NCBI GenBank assembly: GCA_030062745.1
Contig: CP099854.1
Coordinates: 7,962,014-8,026,013, forward strand
Direction of reading: 5' to 3'
Origin: Capitulum mitella
Lineage: Eukaryota > Arthropoda > Thecostraca > Pollicipedomorpha > Pollicipedidae
Length of the DNA: 64,000 nucleotides
Each line of letters opens with the position of its first letter. Positions within the stretch are counted from its first letter, which is position 1. The position numbers and the translations under genes are program-made. Positions 12,101-24,310 of the stretch are shown here, piece by piece. The notes under the pieces are model-generated. The model ran no database searches. It was not told the DNA's origin and saw only the letters and a list, made by a program, of their open reading frames with translations.

Positions 12101-13664
12101 GGTCACCACACATCTAACAGCGGTTGGAATTCAAATATACCACCCATGTCCAACAATGTGACGGCAAAAGCAAACACGACAAAATGCCCAGCTATGACAG
12201 CATGACATCGAACTGGATGACAATGTGGACATGCGCCCTAAAACCAGACAAACTTGCCAATTTTTCCTAAAAAAATGGCCATGGGCTCGAAAACAAGCAG
12301 CAATACGTATACATGGATAGGATACAAAGAAGCATACACGGACAGGCCCTGTGCAGGTTGTAAGTCTCGATCTCCGGGTTATCGCCGCATACGACAGGAC
12401 ATCAGGTTATCAGCCCAAAACAGCAGACCCACGGCTGACCAAAAACAGCACCGGTTTTGGAAATGAAACAACAATTGAAATGTGCTGCGTCCCTTTGATG
12501 AAGACGCGTCGGAGAGTGTCGCACGTGTTCAGAGTCGTTGCCAGGTTTTCACCGTCTTCGAAGTTCAGGTAGCTCCACATCAGAGAAGCCCATCGGTGTT
12601 CACAAGGAGAGACAAACAAACAGCGCAGAGAAACCACAAAACCTCACCCGCTGAGGATCGAACTCGCGACATTGCAGAAGCGGTGGTAACGTTTTCCACA
12701 CCCCAGTGAACCCACGAGACCGATTTCCCCACCGATTTTATCATCTCTGGTGCGGATTCACGCAGCTTCCGATGCTCCTCCGTTCCAGCCAGCCCTCGTC
12801 GGCGCTACAGTCTCCGACCAGGTATTGTCTCTCTGATAGTTTTCCCCACCACGTCAGCGGCGCCTCCAACACCGGCAGGAGCTTCCCGGCACACCCGACC
12901 GACGGAAGTTCGCGCAGACGTTCACAGGCTTCCGAGGCTCAGCCATGGCAAATGTCAACTCTCTCCGTCGGCGGAGACATAACCTCGTCAGCGGGACCAG
13001 ACCACGCGGCGGAACGTCAACACACACGTGGCGTTCCACGTGATTTCGGCACGCCCTCACGTGGCACCGCTCATGACGAGGAGGCCGGCGGTGACGATAG
13101 GTATCCAGGGTTACCAGATATCACCGGCCCATTGGAGGTGGGGCCGTTGGACGTCAGCGAGTGGGTCACCGTCCCCTGTCCACAGCCTCTGCAGGCGGCT
13201 GCTGGAGAGGGAACGCTCTCTCGTGAAGTCTCCACACCACTCCAAGAGAGCGCGCGTCCCTCCCACACAGCGCGTGCTCATTCGGCAGCGTTGCTCCCCG
13301 GATTGTCAGCAGGAATGCCGCGCGGACGGCGGTCCCGGGACGCCATGAGGAATGGGGAGGAATGAGTCCGTGGCGGTGCTGGCTGTTCCCTCGAATAAGT
13401 CCGGTTTCTGGACGGCTTCCAGTGAAGAGGCTCCGCCAGTCCGTCCCGCAGACCCACTGGTGGGTGTGTCCGGCCCTCGTGAGACAGCCGTCACTTCTCC
13501 GGAAAGAACCCTTCCCGAGGAGAGTTCTCTAACCCCCTCCGCCGCACGCCTCGGAAAGACACGCCGACGGGAGTCCTCACCATCCCTGCGCGCACGTGGC
13601 GTGGAAGATTTCGTGGCGCGGAAGGGGCCAGTCCTCGCCGGGAGGACCGCGAGGACCGTCCCTC
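9183..13664. other. 3' flank of the receptor gene, unassigned
   Basis: Positions 9,410-9,860 hold three diverged TGACCTG-rich units about 145-155 bp apart. Positions 10.0-11.1 and 12.7-13.66 kb are GC-rich with open frames on both strands, none recognisable. Part of 12.7-13.66 kb could be receptor 3' UTR. No clear AATAAA was found close to the stop on the minus strand. Confidence 0.5.
12630..12725 (-). other. tRNA-like remnant (SINE head candidate)
   Basis: In reverse, GTGGGTTCACTGGGGTGTGG stands at A-box distance from CGAGTTCGATCCTCAG (B box). The arms are imperfect, so it is not a working tRNA. Confidence 0.4.
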
Positions 13665-13799
13665 TCAGACCCTCTGAGCGGGCTCCTCGACGCTGGCCAG
13701 TCGGGGTCGTCCCCGCAGCGGCTCCATCTCCTTCAGCGGCACAGAGTTCACACGGTCCACGGTGGTCTTGGTGGAGCCCCTGGCGACAAAGACGCTGTC
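13665..13799 (-). CDS. Lkr: Leucokinin receptor-like GPCR, distal C-tail exon with stop codon
   Basis: Follows a pyrimidine-rich acceptor (CACCGTGCGCCCTCCAG) and stays open to a TGA at 13,667-13,665. It encodes DSVFVARGSTKTTVDRVNS, then PLKEMEPLRGRPRL and SVEEPAQRV, 44 residues. The codons are G/C-ending like those of the other receptor exons. STKTTVD followed by charged residues suits a GPCR C-terminus. Two acceptors five bases apart (CCAG at 13,800 and ACAG at 13,795) leave the join to the previous exon open. The downstream one restores phase with the GTCAGT donor at 14,021. The upstream one needs a phase-0 donor. This exon is shorter and less diagnostic than the TM exons, so its assignment rests on position, splice site, codon use and stop. 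Confidence 0.65.
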   Translation of the reverse strand, partial: DSVFVARGSTKTTVDRVNSVPLKEMEPLRGRPRLASVEEPAQRV

Positions 13800-14021
13800 C
13801 TGGAGGGCGCACGGTGAAACAGACACGCAGCACCGACTCGCACTGCATTGTTTCTGCAGACCAACAAGACCCACGTTTTATATGATGGTGGAATTTTGCC
13901 ATTTCTCAGAACGCGTGAGCAAACAAAGCGAGCGAAAGCAGTCATGCCATCGTTGAGAACAAGAGTTAGTAAGCTCTGCTGGGCGTCGGCGACCTCGGCT
14001 GTCTCAGTGACCTCCACTGAC
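13800..14021 (-). other. Receptor intron between the two C-tail exons (about 220 bp)
   Basis: Short intron with a GTCAGT donor and a CTCCAG or ACAG acceptor. Its exact ends are open because both exon boundaries have alternatives. The sequence is noticeably more AT-rich than the flanking exons. No repeat or other feature seen. Confidence 0.55.
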
Positions 14022-14164
14022 CCCCAGAGCCGGCCGCGCAGTGACCGCTGCAGGGAGAAGCGCGACCTCAGCTCCTCCGAGGCGTTGTCCAGGTCGTACG
14101 GGTCGTGACCGCCGCGGCACGAGCTGTTGGTGAACTTGCTCTTGAACTCGCGCTTGAACTTCTC
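14022..14164 (-). CDS. Lkr: Leucokinin receptor-like GPCR, helix 8 and proximal C-tail exon
   Basis: Starts in phase 0 after a CCGCCGCAG acceptor with EKFKREFKSKF, the amphipathic basic helix that follows NPxxYGIYN in this receptor class. It then reads TNSSCRGGHDPYDLDN and SEELRSRFSLQRSLRGRLW, a polar cytoplasmic tail with several Ser/Thr as possible phosphorylation sites. The 3' boundary is not certain. I set it at the GTCAGTGG donor just after CTCTGGGG because the same GTCAGT donor ends the TM5 exon and because codon quality drops soon after. Phase-0 donors a few codons further on (GTGGAG, GTCACT) are alternatives. The frame stays open well beyond this point, but with AT-rich codons typical of intron. 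Confidence 0.78.
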
Positions 14165-14599
14165 CTGCGGCGGGTCATAGAGTCACTGACGGAAGCGCCG
14201 AGTGGGGGTCGGCACGGTGACCTCGCGCGCTGCGGCGCGATGGCGTGACGTTAGAGCGACGCCACGGCGTGACCGTGTCATGGTGCGACCGCGCGACCGT
14301 CAGACGGAGCGGCTGTTGTCTTTGGCCTCCCGCTCCGGAGCACAGACTTTCCGTCCCGGAGCACAGGCCCCCTGCAGTGGATCACAGGTTTTCCGCCCCA
14401 GAACACAGGCTTTGGTGCACACGCCACGTGACGTTCACGTGAGAGAAAGAGAAATGGCAGCACATGTCGAGTCACCAGAACAATTTGCCGTTTCCAGAGA
14501 ATAAGAACATGAAAGTCGCAGAAAGCCACACGATGGAAACACTGAAAGGAAACAGAATGATTTCATGTATACGCACTCAGTGACTGGCACGACCCTCAC
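14165..14599 (-). other. Receptor intron between TM7 and helix 8 (about 435 bp)
   Basis: GTGAGG donor directly after the NPFIYGIYN codons and CCGCCGCAG acceptor before EKFKREF. It holds a short GC-rich stretch with degenerate repeats of a GAGCACAGGCTTTCCG type (about 14,330-14,420) and no coding signal of its own. Confidence 0.7.
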
Positions 14600-14690
14600 A
14601 TTGTAAATGCCGTAGATGAAGGGATTGCAGCAGCTGTTAGCCATCGCCAGCCAGTGGAAGCAGAAGAACACCACGTTGATGTACCTAAAC
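14600..14690 (-). CDS. Lkr: Leucokinin receptor-like GPCR, TM7 exon
   Basis: The exon has 91 bases: one base completing the split codon, then 30 codons. It has acceptor TGTTCCAG and donor GTGAGG. The peptide FRYINVVFFCFHWLAMANS continues as CCNPFIYGIYN and contains the class A TM7 signature NPxxY as NPFIY. The combination HWLAM-NS-NPFIYGIYN is very close to the TM7 of kinin and related tachykinin-type neuropeptide receptors. It ends in phase 0 after Asn, and the next exon begins with EKFKREF, the usual continuation into helix 8. The neighbouring intron on the 5' side in gene order is about 14 kb and holds several transposable elements. The following intron is only about 435 bp. Confidence 0.9.
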
Positions 14691-15987
14691 CTGGAACAGC
14701 GACGACAATGTTACCTCTCACATCGAGCACTGAAGGCAAGCTCTGGAGGTTTTGAACGTAGCAGAGGAAGCATGTTACTAAGGGTGACTGGATGGCAGTG
14801 GTAAAGAGGTGCACCGTTGTATACACGTAAATGTTGAAAGCGTGCTTAACAAAGCGATATTCATACTGTTACCTTATTAATGAAACGAGAATACCCACAT
14901 CGATTTCCAAATAAATCGATGTGCATTGTCTCGCCAATCGCATTAGCATCTATTTTATTGCGTGTACATAGCTCCAGCAAACAAAATAGCAAGGCTTACG
15001 CATTTCTTATTTCCTCAAGAGCACATCAGAAATCATTTTTTTTTCCTTTTTATCTACGTGCAAGAACCATTGCAGTCAAATGCTATGATTTTCAATTGGG
15101 TGACAGTTTTCGGTTCATCGTTTCTTTCTGATATCTCACCGATTCTACTCTTTACCTCAGTCACACTGATGTTCCACTGCTTTTCTTATAAGTTCACCGA
15201 ATGTGTTCATTGCTAACCCAGGCTCTCAGCTTTATTTTTCGAAAACGCCTTTTGCTCATGGTTTGGCTAACCCTTGTCCGTGAAAATATCACTCGCCGTC
15301 GGGGTCTGCGACTGGCGATAAACCACAATGACCTGACTGGTCTGCGTCTGACACACAGAAAATGCTGACGAGATCCAGATCAAATCAGATACAGCTCCAG
15401 ACACGGTGAAGTATGAGCAGAAGCGGCGAGGTGAGCAGTAAAGGCAATGATGGATGAATTTGGAGAGAGAGGTGGCAAATTCGTTGAGGCTTGAGTAAAA
15501 TCCGGTTTATATTCAGATTAGCCGTCGAATGATGAATGATGAACGGTGGTGCCGTGTTCCTTAGAAACAGCTTTTCTCTGATGGAAAATGACACACTTCA
15601 TGTTTCCACAGGTGACCGTTTCAAGTTCCTCATGGAGTATCCCACTACGATTCTTCCATGCTAAACTGCACACGACAAGTACTCACGATGCTGACTATTT
15701 GAGTTTCAAATTTAAATGACCCGCCCCAATACGGGTTATTACAACGGATTACTGTCTGCATCAAACCCTGCTTATTGCGATTTCTCTCCATAATTTCAGC
15801 ATATCCGGCTTCACAAATTTAAAGCCATGGCTTGCCAGGATTTATTTGTAATCAAAGTTGGCTTATCGCCATGTCACCTAACGTGCCAATGTATCGAAGA
15901 ACGTTAAAAATCGGACAGAAACTAAAGGTGGCTATAGAAGCCAACGCCTTGAAAACTCATGGCACTGGAAAAGCCCGAGTATGGACT

Positions 15988-16137
15988 CTGAGGTCTCTCA
16001 GGTCTGAGGTCTGAGGTCACTGACTCTGAGGTCTCTGAGGTCTGAGGCCTGAGGTCTCTGAGGTCTTAGGTCACTGACTCTGAGGTCTCTGAGGTCTGAG
16101 GTCTGAGGTCACTGACTCTAAGGTCTGAGGTCACGTC
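15988..16137 (+). repeat. TCTGAGG-type minisatellite
   Basis: Degenerate array of GAGGTCTCTGAGGTCTGAGG and GAGGTCACTGACTCT units, with higher-order units of about 50 bp. Intronic. Confidence 0.85.
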
Positions 16138-19100
16138 GAGCAAGACGCCAAGCTCGCGGCCGGGCTGAGATCAGACGACCGGCCCGATTGGTTACCAGAG
16201 GAGAAGGCGCACCCAAGAGGGAGATGTCGTACCTGGGCTCCCCATTTGGACCATGAATCCGAATTATAGAAACGCACGTTCCAGTGTAAACTCTGAAGAA
16301 AGCTACTCGGGTTCATGTCCAAACGTCAAGCAGTTGCTTTTGAGCGGATGTCCAGCTTCGACAGTTTTCGGTGAAGATGACGAGATTCAGTGCGGTAATA
16401 ACGGCGGTCCCCGTTCGTATTTCACACTGGAAACAATCCTGCGTTTCTCTGCGTCACTCCTCGGGGCAGCTCTTCACACCGATGGCCGCAGGCGACTCTC
16501 GTCCCTCTCAGCGGGTCCACCTGCTAGCGAACGGCAGAACGACAGGAGGGGACCATAAGAGCTGTTCTTGTTATGTTTAAGATGAACGAACACTATTTGT
16601 TCGTCTGAAATAATAAAGATAAATAAAAATGCATAAATAAATGAGCGAACGAGCGCCGCCGAGCAGCAGCCGTGACCGGCTCCGGCTGGACGAGACGCGT
16701 CCCAGGCTGCCGGTCGGCCGGGGTGCGGCCGTCGGCCCGACGGGCGGCGGTCCGGGACGGCGCGGTCCGGCCGACAGCCCGGCACAGTTCACGGCCTCCG
16801 CCGCCAGCCGGGACCGGGAGTCGGCGGCGGCCGGCCGCCGCGGGCATCGCCTGGGGCAGCACAACCGCCGGTCAGGCCGTAAAGGTCAGAAGCTGTTCGG
16901 CAGGTCAGGAGCAAAGGTCAACACCAAAGCCACCCTGTCGTCAGTGGGTCATAGTGGCGTCTGTGACGTTGGCGTGGGGTTAGGGGGCCTACGATCAGCT
17001 CTGCGGCCGGCAATAAGGAAGGTACTTTATTTTTTCGGAGGGGAGAGCAGCAGGTGTAAAAGGGAAAACGAAACAGCGCTAAACCACCGAAGCCTCTTTC
17101 GTCGAAATATCATCAGAAACTTGGCACTGAAAGGGTCGGTGAATACCTCGGGCCATCCTACGCTGCTGCTGATGACATGGCTGTCCGGAATCCTTACGAA
17201 CGTCTACGAGAAATTACAAAATAGGGCCGAGATCGGATTTCTAGTCCATGGGTAATGCCGCCGTACTGAATCCGCATTTCTGCAAACAAACACGTACTGA
17301 AATATCCTTTTCAACGTTTTGCAACGGTTCAAAACATTCTGTCAAACCTCATTCTGACCTCTGTCAAAAGAATGTTATTGACCCGAGTGATCTAGTTGCG
17401 GAACAATGCAGAACATCTAATGATTAGCTGAAAGGCGTTCAGGAAACGTATTGCTGTCAAGGATCGCAACACTGTTGGATTCACTGCAGCCAATTTAATT
17501 AAGCCACAAAGCAACGAGCACCCTCCAAACCGTAAAACGAACAAATCGAAACTGCTGATCACATCTGAAGTCTGCGACAGCTGCCGCGGCTCCAAACCCA
17601 GGCAACCGCAATACTCGCCAGGCGCAAAAATTTCTCCCACCAGCCGTCGTGCAGGGGCTACTGAAACACGTGCGTCGTCAGGGAAAAAATGCCGGAGAAC
17701 CCCGCACGGAAACCACTGCAAGCTTTCGGCAGGCACAGCCGGAACCGCACCAACATCGTGCACCAAAGCATCACGGCGAGGGGGACAACGCCGTCTTTTT
17801 ATGGAAGCACTTCCCAACTGGAAGCCTCTTCCGGCCTACATTCGACAGCGGGGGCCGAAACGGACCACGGCGTCTGCGGCCGGCGGCCGAGGAGAAGACC
17901 ACACCGGCAACAGGTCTGCTACGGCCGCCGGGGAAAGCGGACCCATCCGCCACCACGTGCCGACCGTCTGTCGGCGTTCGTGGCGACAGAGACGGCCCGT
18001 CGGCCGACCTCCAGCCGGCGGGCGCCAGGCGTCTGCGACCTCGAGCCGAGCCCGCTGCCGGCAGCCGGACGGAAGCCAGACCGCCTCGGGCCCGCGATTA
18101 GAGCGGAAAACCTGACGAAACTGAGAACTGATGAGCCGAGATCACGTCCGCGCACGGACTCCGCGCCTCGGCGCGGACGGAGGTCGGGCTCCGCCTGACC
18201 GCGATTGTGCAGCAGCGCTCACGACGCCGGCAACTTTAAGAGTCGATCTTCGGGCAATGACGGCGGCTATCTTGTCCGCGCCAGACGCTCCGAAACGCGA
18301 TGCCGTCCACCGCTGGAGATATTTGCCTCGCCCGTTGGCCGGTCCTGACCTCCATCAACATCACGAGAGCGAGCTGTCCGATCCTGGCCTCGTTCGGCCC
18401 CGAGGCGCGCCATAAGTTCCGCACCGCGTCGAGCGCACATGGCGCGGACCCGCCGACCCGCCGGCCGCGGCTAATCTCGGCCGCGCCGGCTGAGCCGCGG
18501 CTGACGGATCTCTGACCATCGGCGCTCGTCCCGGACGTGACCTGACGCGAACGGTTCCGACGATCGGCTCCGGTTCCAGCTCTGAGCTGACGCGTTCTCG
18601 TGTGACGGCGACTCGGCCGGCTCTGCGGTCTGGCGATAGCTGGCCACCACGTGCAGTGCTGGTCCTCCGTAGACTTCCCGTCTCCGATATGCTTTCATGG
18701 CTGGGAGACGACTGCTGTAAGGGTTCTCGGATGGCCCAAATCACACCACCATCTGCTCCTTTTCTGATGAAGAAAGCACATTTTTTTTGGGGGGGGGTGG
18801 ACGTGCTGGTCGCTTATACCACGGTAGCTGATACCCGCAACAGCACTGTCTGCGACGGGGCAACGCAGCCTTCTGTACACGCAGAGAAGGCTTCTATATC
18901 GACTCTGAGCGTTCCATCTCGCAATGCTCCACTGCTCAAAAATCCCTCGTCCAGGGAATTAAGGTGAAATGAAAATCCTCTCTTCATGTTCGGGGTGCTG
19001 TCAGCCATTAACACGTTTTCATTTTCAGTACAGAGTTCTCCGCGCTCGCTGCCTTCGATGTCCGGAAGTTCAATTCCGCCCATGCACTAGATCAGCTGAT

Positions 19101-19344
19101 CGACTCCAATCGTCACGCTGGTAGTCCCCGGCACAACAATGAAAACGTCCCGTCCCCGTTGACAGGACTCGCGCTCGCCAAAGGCAGCGGCGTAATCGGC
19201 GATCACCGTCGCTGGCACCGCGCCGGCCGCCCGTCCCCCGGCCGAAGTCCAGCTGGCCCCTCACGTCCGACTGACGGCCGGACTGGAGCCAGTCATCAGA
19301 TAAGCACCTCCCGGAGCCGGATCAGGAGTGGTCGCAGCTCGGCA

Positions 19345-19632
19345 CCCCACTGTTACAGTCCTGAACGCTGCAGCCGCCCCACTGTTCCAGTCCTGAAGAC
19401 AGCCGCCCAACTGTTACAGTCCTGAGCACTGCAGCCGCCCCACTGTTACTGTCCTGAACACAGCAGTTACCCCACTGTTACTGCCTAGAGGACTGCAGCC
19501 GCCCCACTGCTACAGGGCTGAACAATGCAGCGGCCCCACTGTTACAGTGCCGAACATTGCAGCCGCCCCACTGTTGCTGTCGTGAGCACAGAAGCCCAGT
19601 GTTACTGTTCCGGACACGGCAGCCGCCCCATT
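19345..19632 (+). repeat. Minisatellite of about 32 bp
   Basis: Roughly nine degenerate copies of CCCCACTGTTACAGTCCTGA followed by ACACTGCAGCCG. Intronic. Confidence 0.85.
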
Positions 19633-20304
19633 TGATTTTGCCGATTGGAAGATGTGAGCCACTTCATTCCATCGCCGTATTTCCCTCAACCCAATGACCT
19701 GGTTGAGCGCCCTGTCTTGAACTCTTCAGCAAGGCTTCAGCCGCCATCGAAAGGGACACCGCAGCGCTTGAACCTTTCGAGTTTCTTGCCCCGCTACAGA
19801 AACATGCGACGCAGAGCGGCTACACGTTTGCCAACTAAGATGCCTCCCAGCGGTGTAGCGAACACAGCTGCATCTGCTGAGAGACAATAGACGGTCCATT
19901 TCTATTCAGGAGTACCAGCCGACGCAGAAACAGCGATATAATGAAAAGCACAGCCCCATACATCGATGGAGAGGGATATGCATTGGGCCTGTTCATGCTT
20001 TCACCGCAGACGGCTGGTCCTCGATGGATACGTGACAGAATGGCGCAAGCAGACCAATTCTGTTGAGTCCTACTCTGACACAGTCGCGCTTTTCGGAGTC
20101 ACTCTGATCCTGTTCCTGATCCTGATCCTGTTCGAATGAGGATGGCTGACGTTTAGGTCTGGCAGTTTACGGGCACCATTGCGGCCTCTGTGAGAAGACC
20201 ACAGACGTCACTGTCGACCGAGCTCTGCCCACCTCAGCAGCCCGGAATACCGGCCGTCTGCCCGGCACGTGGTGGCTGGCACAGCGGCCGTCGCCGGCTA
20301 ACAC

Positions 20305-20605
20305 GCCAGATCCCGCCTCGGAGGCGACAGCTCTGATCTGTCTGGCGAGCGCCGAGGGAGCTTGCCGCCACCGGATCCGCTGTATCCCGCCTCGGAGGCG
20401 ACAGCTCTGATCTGTCTGGTGAGCGCCGAGGGAGCTCACCACCACCGGAGCCGCTGTATCCCGCCTCGGTGGCGGCGGTTCTGATCTGTCTGATGAGCGC
20501 CGAGGGAGCTCACCACCACCGGAGCCGCTGTATCCCGCCTCGGTGGCGGCGGCTCTGATCTGTCTGGTGAGCGCCGAGGGAGCTTGCCGCCACCGGAGGC
20601 GGTAA
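20305..20605 (+). repeat. 74-bp tandem repeat, four copies
   Basis: CCCGCCTCGG recurs at 20,312, 20,386, 20,460 and 20,534, exactly 74 bp apart. Each unit contains CTCTGATCTGTCTGG and GAGCGCCGAGGGAGCT. Copies differ by only a few bases. Confidence 0.9.
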
Positions 20606-22581
20606 CGAGCCGGCAGGGCGGAGCCGGCGCTGCGTCAGGCCGGCGCCGCGTTCTCCCAGCCGGCTCGGGGATCGGGCTGAGTGAACGGTGGCGTCTTTCC
20701 GTGTCGTTATCTCTGGTTAAGAAATGTAGTACGGTCGGCCTCACGGCCCGTGTTGGTCCCTCCGCGTTAGGCTGTACCGCCGTGTCCCTGGGGTACGGGA
20801 AGACCGACTCCGCTTCGTGGTGGAAAGTGGATGGCCTTCCTGGCCGGCACTCAGCACCAGAAGACGAGTGACTGCCGCTTGACGAGACCAGGGCTTGACA
20901 CCGGACTCTGTACGCCTGAGTCCCAAAGCCCGTGTTTTTCCAGCTCACAAACACATGAACAAACAATTTCAGAGTCAAACCGAGACGTACTGTCAGCCGC
21001 ACAGATGCAAATGCAAAACCAATGCGGGAAGTGGATGCTGGGATACTTCCCCTTTTTCATCAGGACTGCGTGAGTTCTGACACATTTCACAGCCCGACTC
21101 TTCCCTGGAGGTATACATGGGATGGCCAGCCGTGCGGCCGGCTGTAGCCTATGGCCAACAGCGTGGAGCTGCTGTACAAACTTGGCAAAGCATGGTTGAG
21201 GCTGTGGCCACAGCTGTTCTCTGGCTGATGATTGCACTCAAATTTTGCAGGCATTTTTATAACCTTAACTTTACTTGACACTTTCTGCCATGCCTAGCAT
21301 GTTATTAAAACATACTACTGCATAAAATAGCCAACATAAACGCCGCATATGTTATGTCTCATTACTTTAGAGCTTATGAGATGAATGGGAAAGCTGTAAT
21401 GCAGCTGCTGCGCCAGGCTAAGCAATTCACTGCGTACAGAATGAAATGGAGGAGTACAAACTAGTTATCTGCCTCTGCTAATGAGCAATCTGTGATCTCA
21501 CCAGATCCCAAATGAAGTATATTCAAGCTTCAGTCAGGTGTGAGGCTTTGGCTAGATACATAGCTGCTTAGCAAGTTAATTCTGTAAACCCAAACAAATG
21601 TCAGGCTTCATCCACGTAGCTATCTTTACATGGCAGTGCAACAGGTGGCAGAAGGGTAGGACGGCCATGGTCCTGCTTGCCTAGTGCATGCCGGCTATTT
21701 GCTTGACAAAACATGAAAACCTCAGTCCCAAAGGGCAAGTAGGTAAGTGTCCCAACTATCTGGCTAAGCATATAGCTAACCTGTCTCGACCTGTGCTTCC
21801 TCAACCACGTGATTTCCCCAAGCCATATGCATGCCAGCCTATTTTTTTGCATTGCGTTTGCAACAAATCCGCCGTATCTGAGTTTTTGCTTCCAGCTTCT
21901 GAAAGTGTCCCTTCTAAAAGGTAGAAAAATGTTCGGATAAGTTGCTGAGTCTAATTAACCCTAATATTTATGGAATACAGAAGAACCGAACAAAACAGTT
22001 CCCCAATTTTACTACACAGGTTAGTATTTATTTTTTATAATTATTCAAGCCATTGATTCAGCCAAGGACTGTAATGAAGTGCAAGCGACGTTTAGTCCTT
22101 TCATAGAGTTTCCAAGTCGTTTTAAGGGACATTTAAATCGCATTTGCGGCCTTTACGGAAACTTGTAAAATCTCGCAACAGGAGCTGAAGTAGGTAACGT
22201 CAAATATCGGTGAGTTTTGTTTCATTCCGCCATGAATTTTGCGATGACTTCCAGCGAAACGCCAAAGTGATGCCATATTTTATCATTTTTCAATGTCGCT
22301 CTACCTTGCTGCGTTGGCTGATGTTGGTCAGAATATCGTGGTGTTTCCTACGCTTGCTCATTGCTAGACTTTTTGTCCCTCGTAAAGGTTGTTTTATTAT
22401 AACCGCAACGATAGCTCCGTGCTCATGAAGACGTCATGTACTGCATTTTGGATGGCTTATTCTCCTAGTAAGTTATGGCTAGAGTGTCCTGATGCAGTCA
22501 CCATGGACTCGTTTAGGAAGTTAAGTAACGATGAATGCATTTTTATTTGGGGCTTTGTACCCACCTACCTAATAAGTTTAA

Positions 22582-23803
22582 CCTTATTCCCGGAGGGCTA
22601 AACGGTATGGCCGATTCCCGGCAGGGGGTGGATTCGGCCCCCTGACATCTCGAGAACTACTCGTTCGATTTAATCGCAACAAACGGTAATCGATTTGCCA
22701 TGATGTAAACTACACTTAAAAAATCAAACTTTTGAAAGGGGTGGATATAGGGGGAATATCAAACTGGGGGATACTTTTGAACTTTTTACAGCTCCCTTGT
22801 TTATGGACCGATTTCAATGAAATTGGCATGAATCGAGAGATTGTAGATGGGGTTTTTAAATTTGGTACACACATTTCAAATTTTGAAAAAAATTCATAGG
22901 CATTCACAGGCTTTCGAAAATAGGAGGATTGATATTTTAAGAAATGAATGAAAAAAGGGCAAAGACACTTTTTTGGCTCCTACTAGTCATGTTATGTTAA
23001 AGAAACACAAATCGTAATACAATGTTTGTATAATGTTAGCATAGGCGGTGTCAGGAACATGAAAAAAGGGGAACTGCCATGGTCATATGCTCCTCAGATC
23101 AACTTGTGACCTTTCACCTTAAATGACCTCCAGTGAACTTGGAGTCACTTGGAATGATCCCGTGTGCATTTAATGTTATCTGTAAACGTTTTCAACCATT
23201 TATATTCACTCTTTTTCAAAAACTTCATTTTACGTCTATTGTCATATATGGTAGGCCCACTGACATTTTAGGTCATAGCTCCGTGACCCGACCTGATATC
23301 AAATTGAAACTTAATAAGCAAGTAGAGGGTACTCTTGTAGAACATATATATTCCGGGCTTGGCATTTCAAGAAATAGCGCCGAAATTATTACTATAAAAC
23401 CAAAATTTGATTTTTGACATTGATCTGGCCTTATAAAATGACCTCAGATAAACAAAATTGTATTGCAATTTTGCATTTTGCAATTTTGATGGGCAATGAT
23501 GGCACATTGCCCATCAATTTACCTATACATTCATATAAAGGTTTACGTTCTATCTTAGAAAACGCTAATTTTGGCAGTCATTTTCCTTTTACCCTCAACA
23601 GGGCCAAAAATAGCCTGAGGTGCCTTCCGAAAACGTTGTCTGGCTCCGCCTCTGAGCAGAACAGAATTTCGAAACTCTGTCACAGTACCTAGAACAAATA
23701 GGTAGAGAAGTGACCAAGTTTCGTGAAGCTGCGTCAAAAATCCTGGAATTGGCAAGCAGAAAACCCGAGGGGGGCCGATTCAGTCCCCCTGCCGGGAATA
23801 GGG
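22582..23803 (-). mobile_element. TTAA element family 2 (piggyBac-like, non-autonomous), copy A
   Basis: Flanked by TTAA at 22,578-22,581 and 23,804-23,807. On its own strand it starts CCCTATTCCCGGCAGGGGG and ends with CTCCGGGAATAAGG, so the ends are inverted repeats of a CCCTATTCCCGG type. About 1.22 kb, no transposase. It lies in the TM6-TM7 intron of the receptor, inserted at a unit border of a 253-bp tandem repeat. Confidence 0.78.
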
Positions 23804-23806
23804 TTA

Positions 23807-24310
23807 AGCAAGTCATTGTCAGGAAAGATATTCCGGCTGGTGGGTCAACAGGGTTATGCTGATGCTAAGGCATAGTACTGTTCTTGTTTTTAAAGCTCGG
23901 TTAGTTGATAATTATCGATAAACTAGGTAGTCCTAGCAGGTATGGCTGAGGTAGGTAGTGCTGTTAGGTATGGGTACAGTAAGTTAACGATAAACACATT
24001 TTTTAGCTGGAGTTGTGTACCCATCTACCTACCTACCTACGTACCTATCCAGTCAGTTTAGCAAGTCATTGTCAGGAAAGGTAGTCAACCGGTAGGTCAG
24101 TGGGGTCATATTGATCTTAGGCCATATTGCTGTCATTATTTTCAAGTTTTGGCTGGTAAATAATTATGGATAACATAGGTAATCCATACATGTGCCTATG
24201 GCTGTTTTTTTTCAAACTCAAACAGTTCAACCAAATTGTCTTTGATAAGGATAGGTTAGGTAGGATGACTTACATTTATACACATATGCAAGTCATGGGA
24301 AAAACATGTT
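23807..24310 (+). repeat. Tandem 253-bp unit, two copies
   Basis: AGCAAGTCATTGTCAGGAAAG begins at both 23,807 and 24,060. Downstream similarity continues through TAATTAT and TAGGTA blocks. The end of a unit (GTACCCACCTACC...GTTTA) also lies just left of the family 2 copy A, so that element is inserted at a unit border. Confidence 0.6.

Noticed and set aside
12706..13365. 219-residue plus-strand open frame
   Set aside because: GC-rich and open on both strands, no motif, overlaps the probable 3' region of the minus-strand receptor.
16641..17255. 204-residue plus-strand open frame in a GC-rich patch
   Set aside because: Low-complexity Arg/Gly/Pro/Ala, open on the opposite strand too, inside a receptor intron. 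No domain recognised.
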